Of a DNA stretch of 64,000 bases, positions 1 to 10,378 are shown piece after piece. The notes under the pieces are model-generated. The model was given only the letters and a program-made list of their open reading frames with translations. It had not been told where the DNA came from and did no database searches. How positions within the stretch are numbered: the first letter of the stretch is position 1; every line of letters begins with the position of its first letter. The DNA comes from Paenibacillus kribbensis (GTDB lineage Bacteria; Bacillota; Bacilli; Paenibacillales; Paenibacillaceae): contig NZ_CP020028.1 of the NCBI RefSeq assembly GCF_002240415.1, positions 5,578,501-5,642,500 of the forward strand. Direction: 5' to 3'. Both the position numbers and the translations under genes were made by a program.

Positions 1-420
1 CTCAATGGTAAAAGAGAAGATCAGCACCTTGCGAATAATGCGCACAATTCCTTCCATGCTGTCGGCATTAATCGCTTCCTTCAGCAGCAGTCGGTCCTTC
101 AGCGACAATCGTCGCCCCAGCAACAATGCAAACAAGGTCGCCAAGGTCATAAAACCCAACCCGCCCAACTGCATCAGCACCATAATGACGGTTTCTCCAA
201 ACATCGTATAGGTTGAATTCACGTCCACCACGACCAATCCGGTAACACAAGCAGCCGAAACAGACGTAAACAACGAATCAATCCAATGCGGAGCATGTCC
301 ACTATGATTGGAAATAGGAAGCATCAGCAGCAAAGTGCCTAATGCAATAATCAGCAAATATCCGATGACCAATATAAAAGGAGGCGATGCAAACCGGGCA
401 AGCTTGACGCTGCGTTTCAT
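1..420 (-). CDS. Ktr/Trk-family potassium channel subunit, N-terminal part (cut by window edge)
   Basis: The minus-strand frame starting with ATG at 420 stays open for 140 codons to the left edge, so only the N-terminus is present. It begins MKRSVKLARFASPPF, then a hydrophobic helix (about residues 15-38), then the selectivity-loop-like stretch SLFTSVSAACVTGLVVVD and QLGGLGFMTLATL. These are hallmarks of the first pore-repeat of KtrB/KtrD/TrkH channels, the membrane subunit of Na+-dependent K+ uptake that pairs with a cytosolic KtrA/KtrC RCK subunit. No partner gene is visible. It lies downstream of lysS behind a terminator-like hairpin, so it probably has its own transcript. KtrB and KtrD cannot be told apart from this fragment. 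Confidence 0.85.
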   Translation of the reverse strand, partial: MKRSVKLARFASPPFILVIGYLLIIALGTLLLMLPISNHSGHAPHWIDSLFTSVSAACVTGLVVVDVNSTYTMFGETVIMVLMQLGGLGFMTLATLFALLLGRRLSLKDRLLLKEAINADSMEGIVRIIRKVLIFSFTIE

Positions 421-448
421 TAGAAATACTCTCTCCATCCATTCTTAT

Positions 449-493
449 GAAAAAGAGGAACAAGACACGGGAAAGAAGCCCGGCTGATCCTCT
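449..493 (-). terminator. Imperfect terminator after lysS
   Basis: On the minus strand AGAGGA pairs with TCCTCT around an inner CGGG/CCCG stem, followed by TTTTT. It sits between the lysS stop codon and the potassium channel gene and probably ends the lysS transcript. The stem has a large internal loop, so it may be weak. Confidence 0.5.
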
Positions 494-515
494 ATATTCA
501 TAATGTTATGTTATT

Positions 516-2045
<1,530 letters not shown>

Positions 2046-2095
2046 TCAGCTCCTTCATTATGAGTAAACGGGCCGGGGTCCGTCCGGGTGTAGAG

Positions 2096-2122
2096 AAAAA
2101 AAGCTTCCTTGTGGAAGCTTTT
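2096..2122 (-). terminator. Terminator between greA and lysS
   Basis: On the minus strand AAAGCTTCC-ACAA-GGAAGCTTT is a perfect 9-bp stem followed by a run of T. It lies 25-50 nt after the greA stop and about 60 nt before the lysS start. It should end or attenuate greA transcription before lysS. Confidence 0.85.
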
Positions 2123-2146
2123 GCATTTAATTCCAAGGTCCGTTTC

Positions 2147-2623
2147 TTATTTCTTGATATCCACAATTTTATATTGAATAACACCTGCTGGAACGGTTAC
2201 ATCCACAACAGTTCCTTTTTTCTTGCCAAGAATTGCCTTGCCAACCGGACTTTCATTGGAAATTTTGTTCTGAAGCGGGTCCGATTCAGCGGAACCGACG
2301 ATCGCATATTCTGTTATATCTCCAAATTCCAAATCTTCAACGGTTACAGTTGCGCCTACTCCCACAACATCGGTGTCAATTTCATCACTATTGATAATGC
2401 GGGCATTGCGTAGCATTTTTTCCAGTGTAATGATACGGCCTTCAATAAAAGCCTGCTCGTTCTTTGCATCCTCATACTCGGAGTTCTCACTGATATCCCC
2501 GTATCCGATGGCTACCTTAATCCGTTCCGCCACTTCGCGGCGTTTGACAGACTTTAAGTTCTCAAGCTCATCTTCGAGCTTTCTAAGGCCTTCCTGTGTC
2601 AGAATGACTTCTTTATCGCTCAT
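2147..2623 (-). CDS. greA: Transcription elongation factor GreA
   Basis: 158 codons from ATG 2623, exactly the usual GreA length. GreA enters the RNA polymerase secondary channel and stimulates cleavage of backtracked RNA. The N-terminal half (to about 75) is the coiled-coil finger with [14 protein letters not shown] and the tip region [15 protein letters not shown], which carries the acidic residues that reach the active site. The C-terminal half is the FKBP-like domain ([14 protein letters not shown]). The frame is open 7 codons further upstream, but AGGAG placed about 10 nt before 2623 decides this start. Unlike B. subtilis, it sits between dusB and lysS, with its own strong promoter and a long leader. 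Confidence 0.97.
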   Translation of the reverse strand: MSDKEVILTQEGLRKLEDELENLKSVKRREVAERIKVAIGYGDISENSEYEDAKNEQAFIEGRIITLEKMLRNARIINSDEIDTDVVGVGATVTVEDLEFGDITEYAIVGSAESDPLQNKISNESPVGKAILGKKKGTVVDVTVPAGVIQYKIVDIKK

Positions 2624-2655
2624 CTTAACCGATTCTCCTGTCATGGGAAAAGTTT

Positions 2656-2675
2656 AAAAGTGCATCGGAATGCAC
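2656..2675 (-). promoter_or_regulatory. Attenuator-like hairpin in the greA leader
   Basis: On the minus strand GTGCAT-TCCG-ATGCAC forms a 6-bp stem with tetraloop, directly followed by TTTT and, after AAAC, another TTTT. It lies about 35 nt before the greA start and about 110 nt after the predicted promoter. It could terminate part of the transcripts in the leader. Its function is inferred from the hairpin shape only. Confidence 0.4.
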
Positions 2676-2781
2676 GCTTTCAAAACATCATATGCCACTC
2701 TGAGGGAATGAGAACATTTCCTGCCGTTGTCTTAAAAGCTGCATACGATTAGTAGCATACATCAAGATTTTATACTGAACG

Positions 2782-2810
2782 ATTATAGGGCAAGCAATTG
2801 GAAAAGTCAA
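2782..2810 (-). promoter_or_regulatory. Sigma-A promoter of greA
   Basis: On the minus strand TTGACT (2810-2805), a 17-bp spacer and TATAAT (2787-2782). One mismatch in the -35 and a perfect -10. It gives a leader of roughly 150 nt before greA, and it lies just after the dusB stop. Confidence 0.85.
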
Positions 2811-2837
2811 TCGTTCACAAAGGGAGCAACGACTTCA

Positions 2838-3866
2838 TTATTGCGCAACAGCGGCAGGAGAAGCAGCGCCTGTAGAAGGCTCATCGTTTTCTACCATGTG
2901 CAATTGAGATACAAATTGATCCAAAATACGCACCATATCATCACGTTTGGTTTCTTCCATAATGACGTCCTTAATGCGCGCAGAGCCTTTTAGTCCTTTA
3001 AGGTACCACGCCAGATGCTTGCGCATTTCGCGGACGGCCACGGCTTCACCTTTCAGTGACACCAGACGATCCATGTGCAGAATAGCAATACGGATTTTTT
3101 CTTCCGGTGATGGATCAGGCAAAAGCTTACCTGTTTGCAAATATTCAATCGTACGGTACAGCATCCACGGGTTCCCCAGAGCGCCGCGTCCGATCATCAC
3201 GCCATCACAATTGGTCAGATCCAGCATGCGGCGGGCATCTTCCGGTGATGCCACGTCACCATTCCCAATTACAGGGATGGAAACTGCTTCTTTAACCTCT
3301 TTTATAATATCCCAGTTCGCATGCCCCGTATACAGCTGTTCCCGTGTGCGGCCATGCACGCTAACGGCCTGACCTCCAGCCCGTTCTACGGCGCGGGCGT
3401 TCTCTACGGCATAAATATGCTCGCTATCCCAACCGATGCGCATTTTCACCGTCACCGGCTTGCTTACGGACTCCACGACAGCAGATACCATTTCATAAAT
3501 CTTATTTGGATCAAGCAGCCAACGGGCACCTGCATCACATTTGGTCACCTTGGGAACCGGGCAGCCCATATTAATGTCAATAATATCCGCGTTCGTCTCC
3601 TGATCTACGACCTTCGCTGCCTCCACCAAGGACTCACGGTCTCCCCCGAAAATTTGCAGGCTAAGCGGCTTCTCACGCTCATCCACAAACAGCATCTCAC
3701 GCGTACGTTTATTCCCGTGAATAATCGCCTTATCACTAACCATTTCCGCACATACCAGACCTGTGCCGAATTCCTTGGCAATCAGGCGAAAGGCAGGGTT
3801 GCACACGCCCGCCATCGGAGCCAGCACAACCTGGTTTTTCATTTCAATACCGCCGATTTTCAACAT
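2838..3866 (-). CDS. dusB: tRNA-dihydrouridine synthase B
   Basis: 342 codons. This FMN-dependent enzyme reduces uridines in the D-loop of tRNA with NADPH. The TIM-barrel start NQVVLAPMAGVCNPAFR is typical. The catalytic cysteine is Cys102 in NMGCPVPKVTKCDAGA, followed by HGRTREQLYTGHANW and GNGDV. The last 20 residues are rich in Ala, Ser and Pro and look like a disordered tail. ATG 3866 has AAAGGAG about 9 nt upstream. It is the last gene of the folate operon, as in B. subtilis (yacF). Confidence 0.95.
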   Translation of the reverse strand: MLKIGGIEMKNQVVLAPMAGVCNPAFRLIAKEFGTGLVCAEMVSDKAIIHGNKRTREMLFVDEREKPLSLQIFGGDRESLVEAAKVVDQETNADIIDINMGCPVPKVTKCDAGARWLLDPNKIYEMVSAVVESVSKPVTVKMRIGWDSEHIYAVENARAVERAGGQAVSVHGRTREQLYTGHANWDIIKEVKEAVSIPVIGNGDVASPEDARRMLDLTNCDGVMIGRGALGNPWMLYRTIEYLQTGKLLPDPSPEEKIRIAILHMDRLVSLKGEAVAVREMRKHLAWYLKGLKGSARIKDVIMEETKRDDMVRILDQFVSQLHMVENDEPSTGAASPAAVAQ

Positions 3867-3912
3867 ATCTGTTCACTCCTTTATGCCTTCTATATATATC
3901 GTACACTTATCG

Positions 3913-4113
3913 TTATTCCGTCAGTTCCCGGACTTCAATTTCTAGCGTTTGGGCAATAATGCTCAACATGTCAGGCTCCAACGAACGATTGCCTCGCTCC
4001 ACAGCACCCAATACGGCCAAGGATATGCCGGTTCGTTTAGCCAACTCCTGCTGTGTCAATCCTTTAAGCTTTCGGAAGGCGCGGAGCCGTTGCGCCAGCT
4101 GCATGTTTTCCAA
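3913..4113 (-). CDS. yazB: Small XRE-type helix-turn-helix protein (YazB-like)
   Basis: About 66 codons containing one HTH_3 domain: LRAFRKLKGLTQQELAKRTG followed by ISLAVLGAVERGNRSLEP, the usual scaffold and recognition helices of the lambda-Cro/XRE fold. It overlaps the 3' end of folK. Two starts are possible: TTG 4113 with AAAGGA about 12 nt upstream, or ATG 4104, which gives 63 residues. The same small gene sits between folK and dusB in B. subtilis (yazB), where its targets are not established. No effector domain is present, so it is either a minimal DNA-binding regulator or a remnant kept by operon coupling. Confidence 0.85.
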   Translation of the reverse strand: MENMQLAQRLRAFRKLKGLTQQELAKRTGISLAVLGAVERGNRSLEPDMLSIIAQTLEIEVRELTE

Positions 4114-4613
4114 AGTTGTATGCCATCCTTTCCATCCAATGAATTCAATGCAGTATGCACGATACTGTACAGACCGGATGGATCTTGGTTCGGAACGATG
4201 TCAGCCAATGGCACAAGCACAAAAGCACGCTCCAACATGCGGGGATGAGGAAGTTCCAAATCCGGTGTAACCAGCTGTGCGGCTTCCATCCATAACAAGT
4301 CCAGATCAATCGTACGCGGACCGTTAGGAATATGCCTTACTCTACCCAGACGACTTTCCACCTCCAGCATAAAAGCCAGAAGCTCCTCGGGAGCAAGTGT
4401 TGTAGCTACGGCTGCCGTCATATTCAAAAAAGAAGGCTGATCCAGATACCCGACAGGTTCTGTCTCGTACAAGCTGGAGCAGCGCAGCACCCGTATACCC
4501 GGATGTTCGTCCAGCGCCGTGATGGCTTCATACAGGGTATGCTCGCGCTCCCCCAAATTAGCCCCTAAAGCAATATAAGCCTCTGATGCCTCAGAGGTCG
4601 AATGTGCGTTCAT
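4056..4613 (-). CDS. folK: 6-hydroxymethyl-7,8-dihydropterin pyrophosphokinase
   Basis: 185 codons. It transfers pyrophosphate from ATP to 6-hydroxymethyl-dihydropterin, the step before dihydropteroate synthase. Visible landmarks are the N-terminal AYIALGANLGERE, the YETEPVGYLDQPSFLN segment, RTIDLDLLW with the metal-binding aspartates, and ELPHPRMLERAFVLVPLADI. It starts 8 nt after the folB stop, and its 3' end overlaps yazB by about 50 nt, so all three are translated from one message. Confidence 0.96.
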   Translation of the reverse strand: MNAHSTSEASEAYIALGANLGEREHTLYEAITALDEHPGIRVLRCSSLYETEPVGYLDQPSFLNMTAAVATTLAPEELLAFMLEVESRLGRVRHIPNGPRTIDLDLLWMEAAQLVTPDLELPHPRMLERAFVLVPLADIVPNQDPSGLYSIVHTALNSLDGKDGIQLWKTCSWRNGSAPSESLKD

Positions 4614-4621
4614 GTACGTTC

Positions 4622-4984
4622 CTACTTTCTTGCGCGATAAAGCTCAACCGTCACGCCCTCAAAATGAATATCAAACGGCGGATGCGGCTTTGTGACTTTG
4701 ACAGTCAGTGCATTTACACTAGTATAAGTGTCCAGTAGAGAAGATGCAATACGTTCGCCCAAAGCTTCAATCAATTGGTAAGATTCCTTTTCTACAATAT
4801 CTTTAACGGTGTAATGCACCTCAGCGTAATTTACCGTTTTGTCCAATGCATCCTGCTCGCCCGCCTCACGCAGATCAAGCTCCAATTCCAAATCAATGTA
4901 GAAACGCTGTCCCAGCTTACGTTCCTCGGGAAAAACGCCGTGATATCCGTAATACTCCATACGATGCAAAACCATTTTATCCAT
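4622..4984 (-). CDS. folB: Dihydroneopterin aldolase
   Basis: 120 codons from ATG 4984, the family length. It converts dihydroneopterin to 6-hydroxymethyl-dihydropterin. MDKMVLHRMEYYGYHGVFPEE carries the conserved Tyr and the catalytic Glu; the C-terminal KVTKPHPPFDIHFEGV is also typical. The reading frame is open for a further 49 codons upstream into folP, but that part is unlike the family. GGGGGA about 10 nt before 4984 supports the short start. A gap of about 136 nt separates it from folP, unusual in this tightly packed operon. Confidence 0.95.
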   Translation of the reverse strand: MDKMVLHRMEYYGYHGVFPEERKLGQRFYIDLELELDLREAGEQDALDKTVNYAEVHYTVKDIVEKESYQLIEALGERIASSLLDTYTSVNALTVKVTKPHPPFDIHFEGVTVELYRARK

Positions 4985-5120
4985 TCGTGGGTAGTCCCCC
5001 TGCTTATATAATAAATTCTTTTCTGAAAATACAGTGACTTTATGCTGGTAGTAGCGTAATGAAGGATTTGAATCCCGTTGCAACAGCGATCGCAGGATCA
5101 AATCATTCATGAAGCGGGCT

Positions 5121-5987
5121 TTACCCGTCATAACTCAGTGGATTTTTAGACCCGTACACCATCGCATCACACATACGTACCGTGCGCTTGATTTGCGCCA
5201 CATCGTGTACACGCACCATCTGGCAACCTTGAGCAATGCCAAAGGCAACCGTAGCCGCTGTACCCTCCACCACATCATCCACAGGCAAATCGAGTGCTGT
5301 ACGGATAAATCTTTTGCGCGACGTAGCCAACAATAGCGGAAAGCCTAGCTGACTCAATGTATCGAGAGAAGTCATGGCATGAATATTTTCATCGTAATCC
5401 TTGGCAAAGCCGATGCCTGGGTCCAAAATGATCTGTTCCTCGCGTACACCTGCATCCAGTGCCAAGCTGATGCTTTCTTTTAAATCAGCCAGCATATCGG
5501 ATACCAAATCGCTATAGTTGCGATCATGACGATTGTGCATCAAAATGACTGGACAATCGAACTCTGCAGCGACACGTGCCATGTCAGGGTCTGCCTTAAA
5601 CCCCCACACATCATTAATGATATGGGCCCCCGCTTCAAGTGCCTGCCGGGCGACCTCGGCTTTGTAAGTATCCACAGACAACGGAATGTGCGGTGCGGTG
5701 CGATGGATTGCCTGGATGACCGGAATGACCCGGGCCAGCTCCTCTTCCACACCTACCGGTTCATGACCCGGACGTGTAGATTCTCCGCCAATGTCAATCA
5801 CATCGGCTCCATCCTCCACCAGCTTTAAGGCATGTGAAACAGCCAGCTCCGGACTATGATACTTTCCCCCATCGGAAAATGAATCCGGCGTCACGTTCAG
5901 TATACCCATGATCTGTGTGGCTTGTCCGAGCGTAAGCTCAGCATTCCCCATGCGATAGCTGCGTTGATAAAGAGTTGGTATGTTCAC
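5121..5987 (-). CDS. folP: Dihydropteroate synthase (sulfonamide target)
   Basis: 288 codons with a GTG start at 5987 that overlaps the pabC stop (GTGA). It condenses p-aminobenzoate with hydroxymethyl-dihydropterin pyrophosphate. Signature 1 is MGILNVTPDSFSDGG at about 27-41 and signature 2 is DVIDIGGESTRPG at about 62-74. Later are the pterin-binding DPGIGFAKD and the phosphate-binding ATSRKRFI. The overlap suggests translational coupling to pabC, which makes one of its two substrates. Confidence 0.97.
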   Translation of the reverse strand: MNIPTLYQRSYRMGNAELTLGQATQIMGILNVTPDSFSDGGKYHSPELAVSHALKLVEDGADVIDIGGESTRPGHEPVGVEEELARVIPVIQAIHRTAPHIPLSVDTYKAEVARQALEAGAHIINDVWGFKADPDMARVAAEFDCPVILMHNRHDRNYSDLVSDMLADLKESISLALDAGVREEQIILDPGIGFAKDYDENIHAMTSLDTLSQLGFPLLLATSRKRFIRTALDLPVDDVVEGTAATVAFGIAQGCQMVRVHDVAQIKRTVRMCDAMVYGSKNPLSYDG

Positions 5988-6880
5988 TTGATCCCTGCTT
6001 TCTGTCTATAATCGCGCAACAGCAAGCCTGTTATGGACCCGCTCTGTGCCAAGGAATCCGGTACGTGGTGCATCGTTCCGTCCGGCTCCAGCAGCAGATG
6101 GACAGGCCGTATTTCCTGTATGGAGTTGGTCATAAAAATTTCATCAGCCTGCTGCAACTCATCCCAGCGGTATAATCCTTGCTCATAGGGAATGCCTTGT
6201 GCTTCTGCCAGCTCCAAAATAAGCTCGCGTGTAATGCCTGGCAGAATGCCTGTAGACAGGTCCGGCGTATACAGCGTACCATGTTGCACAAAAAACAGGT
6301 TGCTGACCATCCCCTCTGCCAGAAAACCATTGGCTGCAAGCATCATGCCTTCGGCCTTATACTGGACGGCTGCGGCGTACTGCTGAAGCTCACGTTTTGC
6401 AAGAATATTGTTCATATAATGGAGTGATTTTAAACGAATCTCACCCTCTGGTGTGTTTCTCGGGGTTCGCAGCAGTTGAAGCGCCGATGGGGGGGCCGAT
6501 CCCCCGACCTGTGTATTTGCAGAAGGCAATGGCTTGGCGAACAAAATATGGTTAGGCCGCGTGTAGTCACCGGATGGCAAGCCTAGCACCTCTTCACCCG
6601 CCGATACGGTGTAGCGGATATAGGCTTCGCCCAGTCCATTTGCCACCATCAGACCCTGGATTTGTCTCGTAAGCCGCTCCTCGTCCGGTTGAAAAGGAAT
6701 GCCGAGCATGCGGCACCCTTCCGCCAGTCTATGCAGGTGCCGATCCAGTAAAAATGGAACACCTTTGTAGGTGCGAAACGTTTCAAACAAGCCCATCCCG
6801 TATAAAAAGCCGTGATCACTTACGTGAATCACGGCTTTTGCGGCTTCCGTGAGGACGCCGTTGACTCCGATATATTTCAT
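5984..6880 (-). CDS. pabC: 4-amino-4-deoxychorismate lyase
   Basis: 298 codons. This PLP enzyme of fold type IV releases pyruvate from aminodeoxychorismate to give p-aminobenzoate. The probable Schiff-base lysine is Lys151 in IRLKSLHYMNNILAKRE. SDHGFLYGMGLFETFR is the typical N-terminal signature, and the C-terminal EIFMTNSIQEIRPV shapes the cofactor phosphate site. The position directly after pabA and pabB supports PabC rather than a branched-chain or D-amino-acid aminotransferase, which share the fold. Confidence 0.93.
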   Translation of the reverse strand: MKYIGVNGVLTEAAKAVIHVSDHGFLYGMGLFETFRTYKGVPFLLDRHLHRLAEGCRMLGIPFQPDEERLTRQIQGLMVANGLGEAYIRYTVSAGEEVLGLPSGDYTRPNHILFAKPLPSANTQVGGSAPPSALQLLRTPRNTPEGEIRLKSLHYMNNILAKRELQQYAAAVQYKAEGMMLAANGFLAEGMVSNLFFVQHGTLYTPDLSTGILPGITRELILELAEAQGIPYEQGLYRWDELQQADEIFMTNSIQEIRPVHLLLEPDGTMHHVPDSLAQSGSITGLLLRDYRQKAGIK

Positions 6881-6883
6881 GAA

Positions 6884-7459
6884 TCAGACGCCTACCTTAC
6901 GTTTTAGGAAATTGCGCAACAGTTGATGCCCGTAGTCGGTAATAATGGATTCGGGATGGAACTGGACTCCTTCTACGGCGAATTCTTTATGCCGCAAACC
7001 CATAATTTCACCTTCTGCGGTTTCAGCGGTAATCTCTAGACATTCAGGCAGGCTCTCGCGCTCCACCAGCAGCGAATGATACCGGGTCGCTGTGAACGGG
7101 GATGGCAAGCCTTCGAATACCGAATTATTGTGATGGAGAATTGGTGATGTTTTACCGTGCATGAGCCGTTCAGCCCGGATCACCTTACCACCAAAAGCCT
7201 GTCCAATGGCCTGGTGGCCGAGGCATACGCCGAAAATCGGGATACGACCTTTAAAATGACGGATCACATCCAATGATATTCCCGCCTCGTTCGGTGTGCA
7301 TGGACCCGGCGAGATCAAAATATGCTCTGGTGCCAGCTCTTCTATGCCTTTCACATCAATCTCATCATTCCGCTTTACGGTTACTTCTTCGCCGAGCTCA
7401 CCCAAATATTGAACAAGATTGTACGTAAACGAATCATAATTATCAATCACCAAAATCAT
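6884..7459 (-). CDS. pabA: Glutamine amidotransferase subunit of aminodeoxychorismate/anthranilate synthase
   Basis: 191 codons from ATG 7459 ([17 protein letters not shown], the standard start). A GTG 9 nt upstream is possible, but AGGAGG sits 9 nt before this ATG. It hydrolyses glutamine and channels ammonia to PabB. The nucleophile is Cys79 in [13 protein letters not shown], and the His/Glu pair is in [15 protein letters not shown]. In Bacilli this subunit often also serves TrpE; no trp genes are present here, so dual use is inferred from the family. The pabB stop codon lies inside its ribosome-binding region, which implies coupling. Confidence 0.95.
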   Translation of the reverse strand: MILVIDNYDSFTYNLVQYLGELGEEVTVKRNDEIDVKGIEELAPEHILISPGPCTPNEAGISLDVIRHFKGRIPIFGVCLGHQAIGQAFGGKVIRAERLMHGKTSPILHHNNSVFEGLPSPFTATRYHSLLVERESLPECLEITAETAEGEIMGLRHKEFAVEGVQFHPESIITDYGHQLLRNFLKRKVGV

Positions 7460-7464
7460 ACGAC

Positions 7465-9084
7465 TCACCCTCCTAGGATACCGCTCTTGTTCAAAGCAGC
7501 TTCTTCTTCACCACATTGTACCGCCTTCATGACAGCTCTGGCCTTGTTCCGACATTCCCGATATTCCCTGTACGGGTCTGAATCAATAACGATACCCGCG
7601 CCTGTCTGTAAATAGGCAGTGCTGCCTTTGACAGCTAGTGTTCTTATTATAATATTTAATTCCATATTCCCGTTATAGTCAATCCATCCAAGCGATCCTG
7701 TATAAGGACCTCGACGGACAGGCTCTAATTCTTCAATGATTTCCATCGTGCGCACCTTGGGTGCTCCGGTAATGGTCCCGCCCGGGAAGGTAGCGGCAAT
7801 CACATCTATAGCCGTACGACCGGGGGCTAATTTGCCTTCAACCTGAGAAACCAGGTGCATCACATGCGAATAATATTCGACAGTCAGCAGCTCAGGTACA
7901 TGTACCGAGCCATATTCGGCAATCCGTCCGATATCGTTACGTTCCAAATCAACGAGCATAATGTGCTCGGCACGTTCTTTTTCACTCGACAACAATTCGG
8001 CAGCCATAGCGGCATCCTCATCCGGTGTCAGCCCTCTTCTCCTCGTACCTGCAATAGGTCGTGCGCTGACACGTCCATCCTCCAGCTTCACCAGCAGCTC
8101 TGGAGAGCCACTGACGATCTGTAAATCCAGCATACGCAGCATCCCCATATAAGGAGAAGGATTCAATAGACGCAGCCATTCATATATATCTTCAGGGCTG
8201 GCTGCAAGCGTACGTTGCTGGCGAATCGACAGGTTAACCTGAAATACGTCACCCTGTGCGATATATTCCTGTACACGTTTCACGGCATGTTCAAAATCGG
8301 TTTGGTTGAATGCGGTTTCCCAACCTTCGGATTCTTGATGAACAGCTGACAGCTCCGCTTCGGCAAGCCTTGTACAACGACGAGAATACGCTGGATCAGC
8401 CTCTCCGGCATCCATGATTTTCTCCCACTGAGTCAACATCCGTTCTGCTCGACGAACAGCTTCCGCATAATACTCGCAAATTATGTTATTTTGCTCAGCT
8501 AGCGCAACCTGATCAGCAAGATCGGCCTTGCTATCAGCTTCAGCAGGGACAGGAGTGGGCAAGTGAACGGCACAATATACGCAAGATTTTTCATGATCAT
8601 AAATCCATAGCTCATTCACTCTCATCCACACATAATCAGGGATGTCTGTATCATCCGCGGCCCGAATAGGCAAACGCTCCAGCGAGCGAGCTACATCGTA
8701 GCCCAGATAACCCGCGAATCCTCCAGTGAAAAAAGGCAGGCCAGGTATATGAGGCGCGCGGTAGGGGGCGATCCAGTCGTTCATAACGGTCAGAGGTTGA
8801 CCATATATATCGCCATGCTCCCCATTTTGCAGGTCCGTCCAAACTGCATGTTCTCCCTTGCCTTCCAATATGGCAACCGGATTTAGGCCCAGATAGGTAT
8901 ATCTCCCGCCTTTACCGCTCTCCAGCAAGAAGGCATATGGCGATGCATCCTCCCATGCCTTGCGCCATGATAACGGCAAACCGCCTACGGGCAACTGATA
9001 CTCGGCAATATAAGGAAGTATACTCCAGCCTTCTTCCTGCCAAACCTCCCACTGCGCGGCCGTCACTCTAGCTGTCGATTTCAT
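7465..9084 (-). CDS. pabB: Aminodeoxychorismate synthase component I
   Basis: 539 codons from ATG 9084; upstream open sequence of 39 codons is unlike the family, and AAGGGGAAG precedes this start. It aminates chorismate to 4-amino-4-deoxychorismate with ammonia from PabA. The N-terminal third is the anthranilate-synthase-I N domain. The C-terminal chorismate-binding domain shows [18 protein letters not shown] and [20 protein letters not shown]. The full C-terminus and the following pabA and pabC make PabB a better call than TrpE. It is the first gene of the folate operon. Confidence 0.95.
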   Translation of the reverse strand: MKSTARVTAAQWEVWQEEGWSILPYIAEYQLPVGGLPLSWRKAWEDASPYAFLLESGKGGRYTYLGLNPVAILEGKGEHAVWTDLQNGEHGDIYGQPLTVMNDWIAPYRAPHIPGLPFFTGGFAGYLGYDVARSLERLPIRAADDTDIPDYVWMRVNELWIYDHEKSCVYCAVHLPTPVPAEADSKADLADQVALAEQNNIICEYYAEAVRRAERMLTQWEKIMDAGEADPAYSRRCTRLAEAELSAVHQESEGWETAFNQTDFEHAVKRVQEYIAQGDVFQVNLSIRQQRTLAASPEDIYEWLRLLNPSPYMGMLRMLDLQIVSGSPELLVKLEDGRVSARPIAGTRRRGLTPDEDAAMAAELLSSEKERAEHIMLVDLERNDIGRIAEYGSVHVPELLTVEYYSHVMHLVSQVEGKLAPGRTAIDVIAATFPGGTITGAPKVRTMEIIEELEPVRRGPYTGSLGWIDYNGNMELNIIIRTLAVKGSTAYLQTGAGIVIDSDPYREYRECRNKARAVMKAVQCGEEEAALNKSGILGG

Positions 9085-9212
9085 CCGTGTGCGCTTCCCC
9101 TTCCATTCCTTTGTGAAAAGTCTGTATTCTCTCCTTAAAAACAAACCCCCACCCCCCTGGCAACAGGGAAATGAGGGATTCCTTACATATAGTATACACA
9201 ATTGCGGCGTAA

Positions 9213-10151
9213 TTACAGCTCAAAATTGTATAGTGGTGTACTCAGGTAACGCTCACCATTACTTGGAATAATGACAACAATTCGTTTACCCTTGCCCAAT
9301 TGCTTAGCCAGCTTCAAAGCCGCGTGAACAGCTGCACCGGAGGAAATACCCGACAAGATACCTTCTTCCTTGGCTACTTTACGCGCTACCTCGAAGGCTT
9401 CATCGTTTTCTACATGAATAATTTCATCGTAGATGTCACGGTTCAAAATTTCAGGAATAAAGTTGGCGCCCAGTCCCTGAATTTTGTGAGGACCTGGCTT
9501 GCCGCCAGCTAATAGTGGAGAAGAAGCCGGCTCTACAGCGACAATTTTAATTTCCGGGAATTCTTTCTTAAGCACTTCTCCGGCACCAGAGATGGTTCCG
9601 CCCGTACCTATGCCTGCTACAAAAGCATCCAGCGTTCCGCCGATGGAGCGAATCGCTTCCACAATCTCAGGACCCGTTGTTTCACGGTGAATTTTGACGT
9701 TAGCTTTATTTTTGAATTGCTCTGCAGCAAAATAATCCGGATTTTCACTCAGCAGCTCTTCCATTTTCTTAACGGAACCGTTCATACCTTCCGATCCAGG
9801 TGTCAACACCAGATCAGCTCCGTAAGCACGCAGCAGGTTACGGCGTTCTATACTCATCGTTTCTGGCATAACGATTACCGCCTTGTAGCCCTTCGCAGCA
9901 GCAACCATAGCCAAACCGATTCCTGTATTACCGCTAGTCGCTTCAATAATTGTACCGCCTGGTTTAAGCAGCCCTTCACGTTCAGCTTCCTCAACCATGC
10001 TAATCGCGATACGGTCCTTTACACTAGAGCCGGGGTTCTGATATTCCAGCTTCAGATAAATTTCAGCACTATCCTCCGGTACGAGTCGATTCAGGCGAAC
10101 AAGGGGAGTGCCCCCAATAAGTTCGGTGATGTTATTAACGACTTTAGCCAT
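9213..10151 (-). CDS. cysK: Cysteine synthase A (O-acetylserine sulfhydrylase)
   Basis: 312 codons. It replaces the acetyl group of O-acetyl-L-serine with sulfide to make cysteine, using PLP bound to Lys45 in [11 protein letters not shown]. Further signatures are [19 protein letters not shown] for the substrate loop, [14 protein letters not shown] for the PLP phosphate, and [12 protein letters not shown] near the C-terminus. ATG 10151 has GGGAGGA upstream. A strong promoter lies about 120 nt upstream, preceded by a terminator, so it starts a new transcript that may run on into pabB, as in B. subtilis. Confidence 0.97.
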   Translation of the reverse strand: MAKVVNNITELIGGTPLVRLNRLVPEDSAEIYLKLEYQNPGSSVKDRIAISMVEEAEREGLLKPGGTIIEATSGNTGIGLAMVAAAKGYKAVIVMPETMSIERRNLLRAYGADLVLTPGSEGMNGSVKKMEELLSENPDYFAAEQFKNKANVKIHRETTGPEIVEAIRSIGGTLDAFVAGIGTGGTISGAGEVLKKEFPEIKIVAVEPASSPLLAGGKPGPHKIQGLGANFIPEILNRDIYDEIIHVENDEAFEVARKVAKEEGILSGISSGAAVHAALKLAKQLGKGKRIVVIIPSNGERYLSTPLYNFEL

Positions 10152-10270
10152 AATAAGTTCCTCCCTGACTGTGATGTTATATTAAAAATTACGAAATCAC
10201 ATTTGTAGATCATTCTTGTTTTTAGGGTGGTTATTTAATTTCCGATAAAAATAGTTGGTTTTGTACGCTA

Positions 10271-10299
10271 ATCATAACAATCTTCAATTCCAATGTCAA
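10271..10299 (-). promoter_or_regulatory. Sigma-A promoter of cysK
   Basis: On the minus strand a perfect TTGACA (10299-10294), a 17-bp spacer and TATGAT (10276-10271). It lies about 120 nt before cysK, just downstream of the yacD terminator. The leader contains ATCGGAAATT, which resembles half of a CymR-type site, but that is only suggestive. Confidence 0.85.
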
Positions 10300-10308
10300 T
10301 ACAAGCGC

Positions 10309-10347
10309 TAAAAACACGATGCTGCTGACCCTCGTCTTCAGCACCGT
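10309..10347 (-). terminator. Terminator after the hslO-yacD transcript
   Basis: On the minus strand CACGGTGCTG pairs with CAGCATCGTG (one G-T pair) across a 13-nt loop, followed by TTTTT. It separates yacD from the cysK promoter. Confidence 0.8.
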
Positions 10348-10378
10348 GGTTCCTCAATCCAGTAACTTTGGACCATGC

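Noticed and set aside
4985..5131. N-terminal extension of folB by 49 codons
   Set aside because: Would run into folP, is unlike any dihydroneopterin aldolase, and a better ribosome-binding site precedes ATG 4984.
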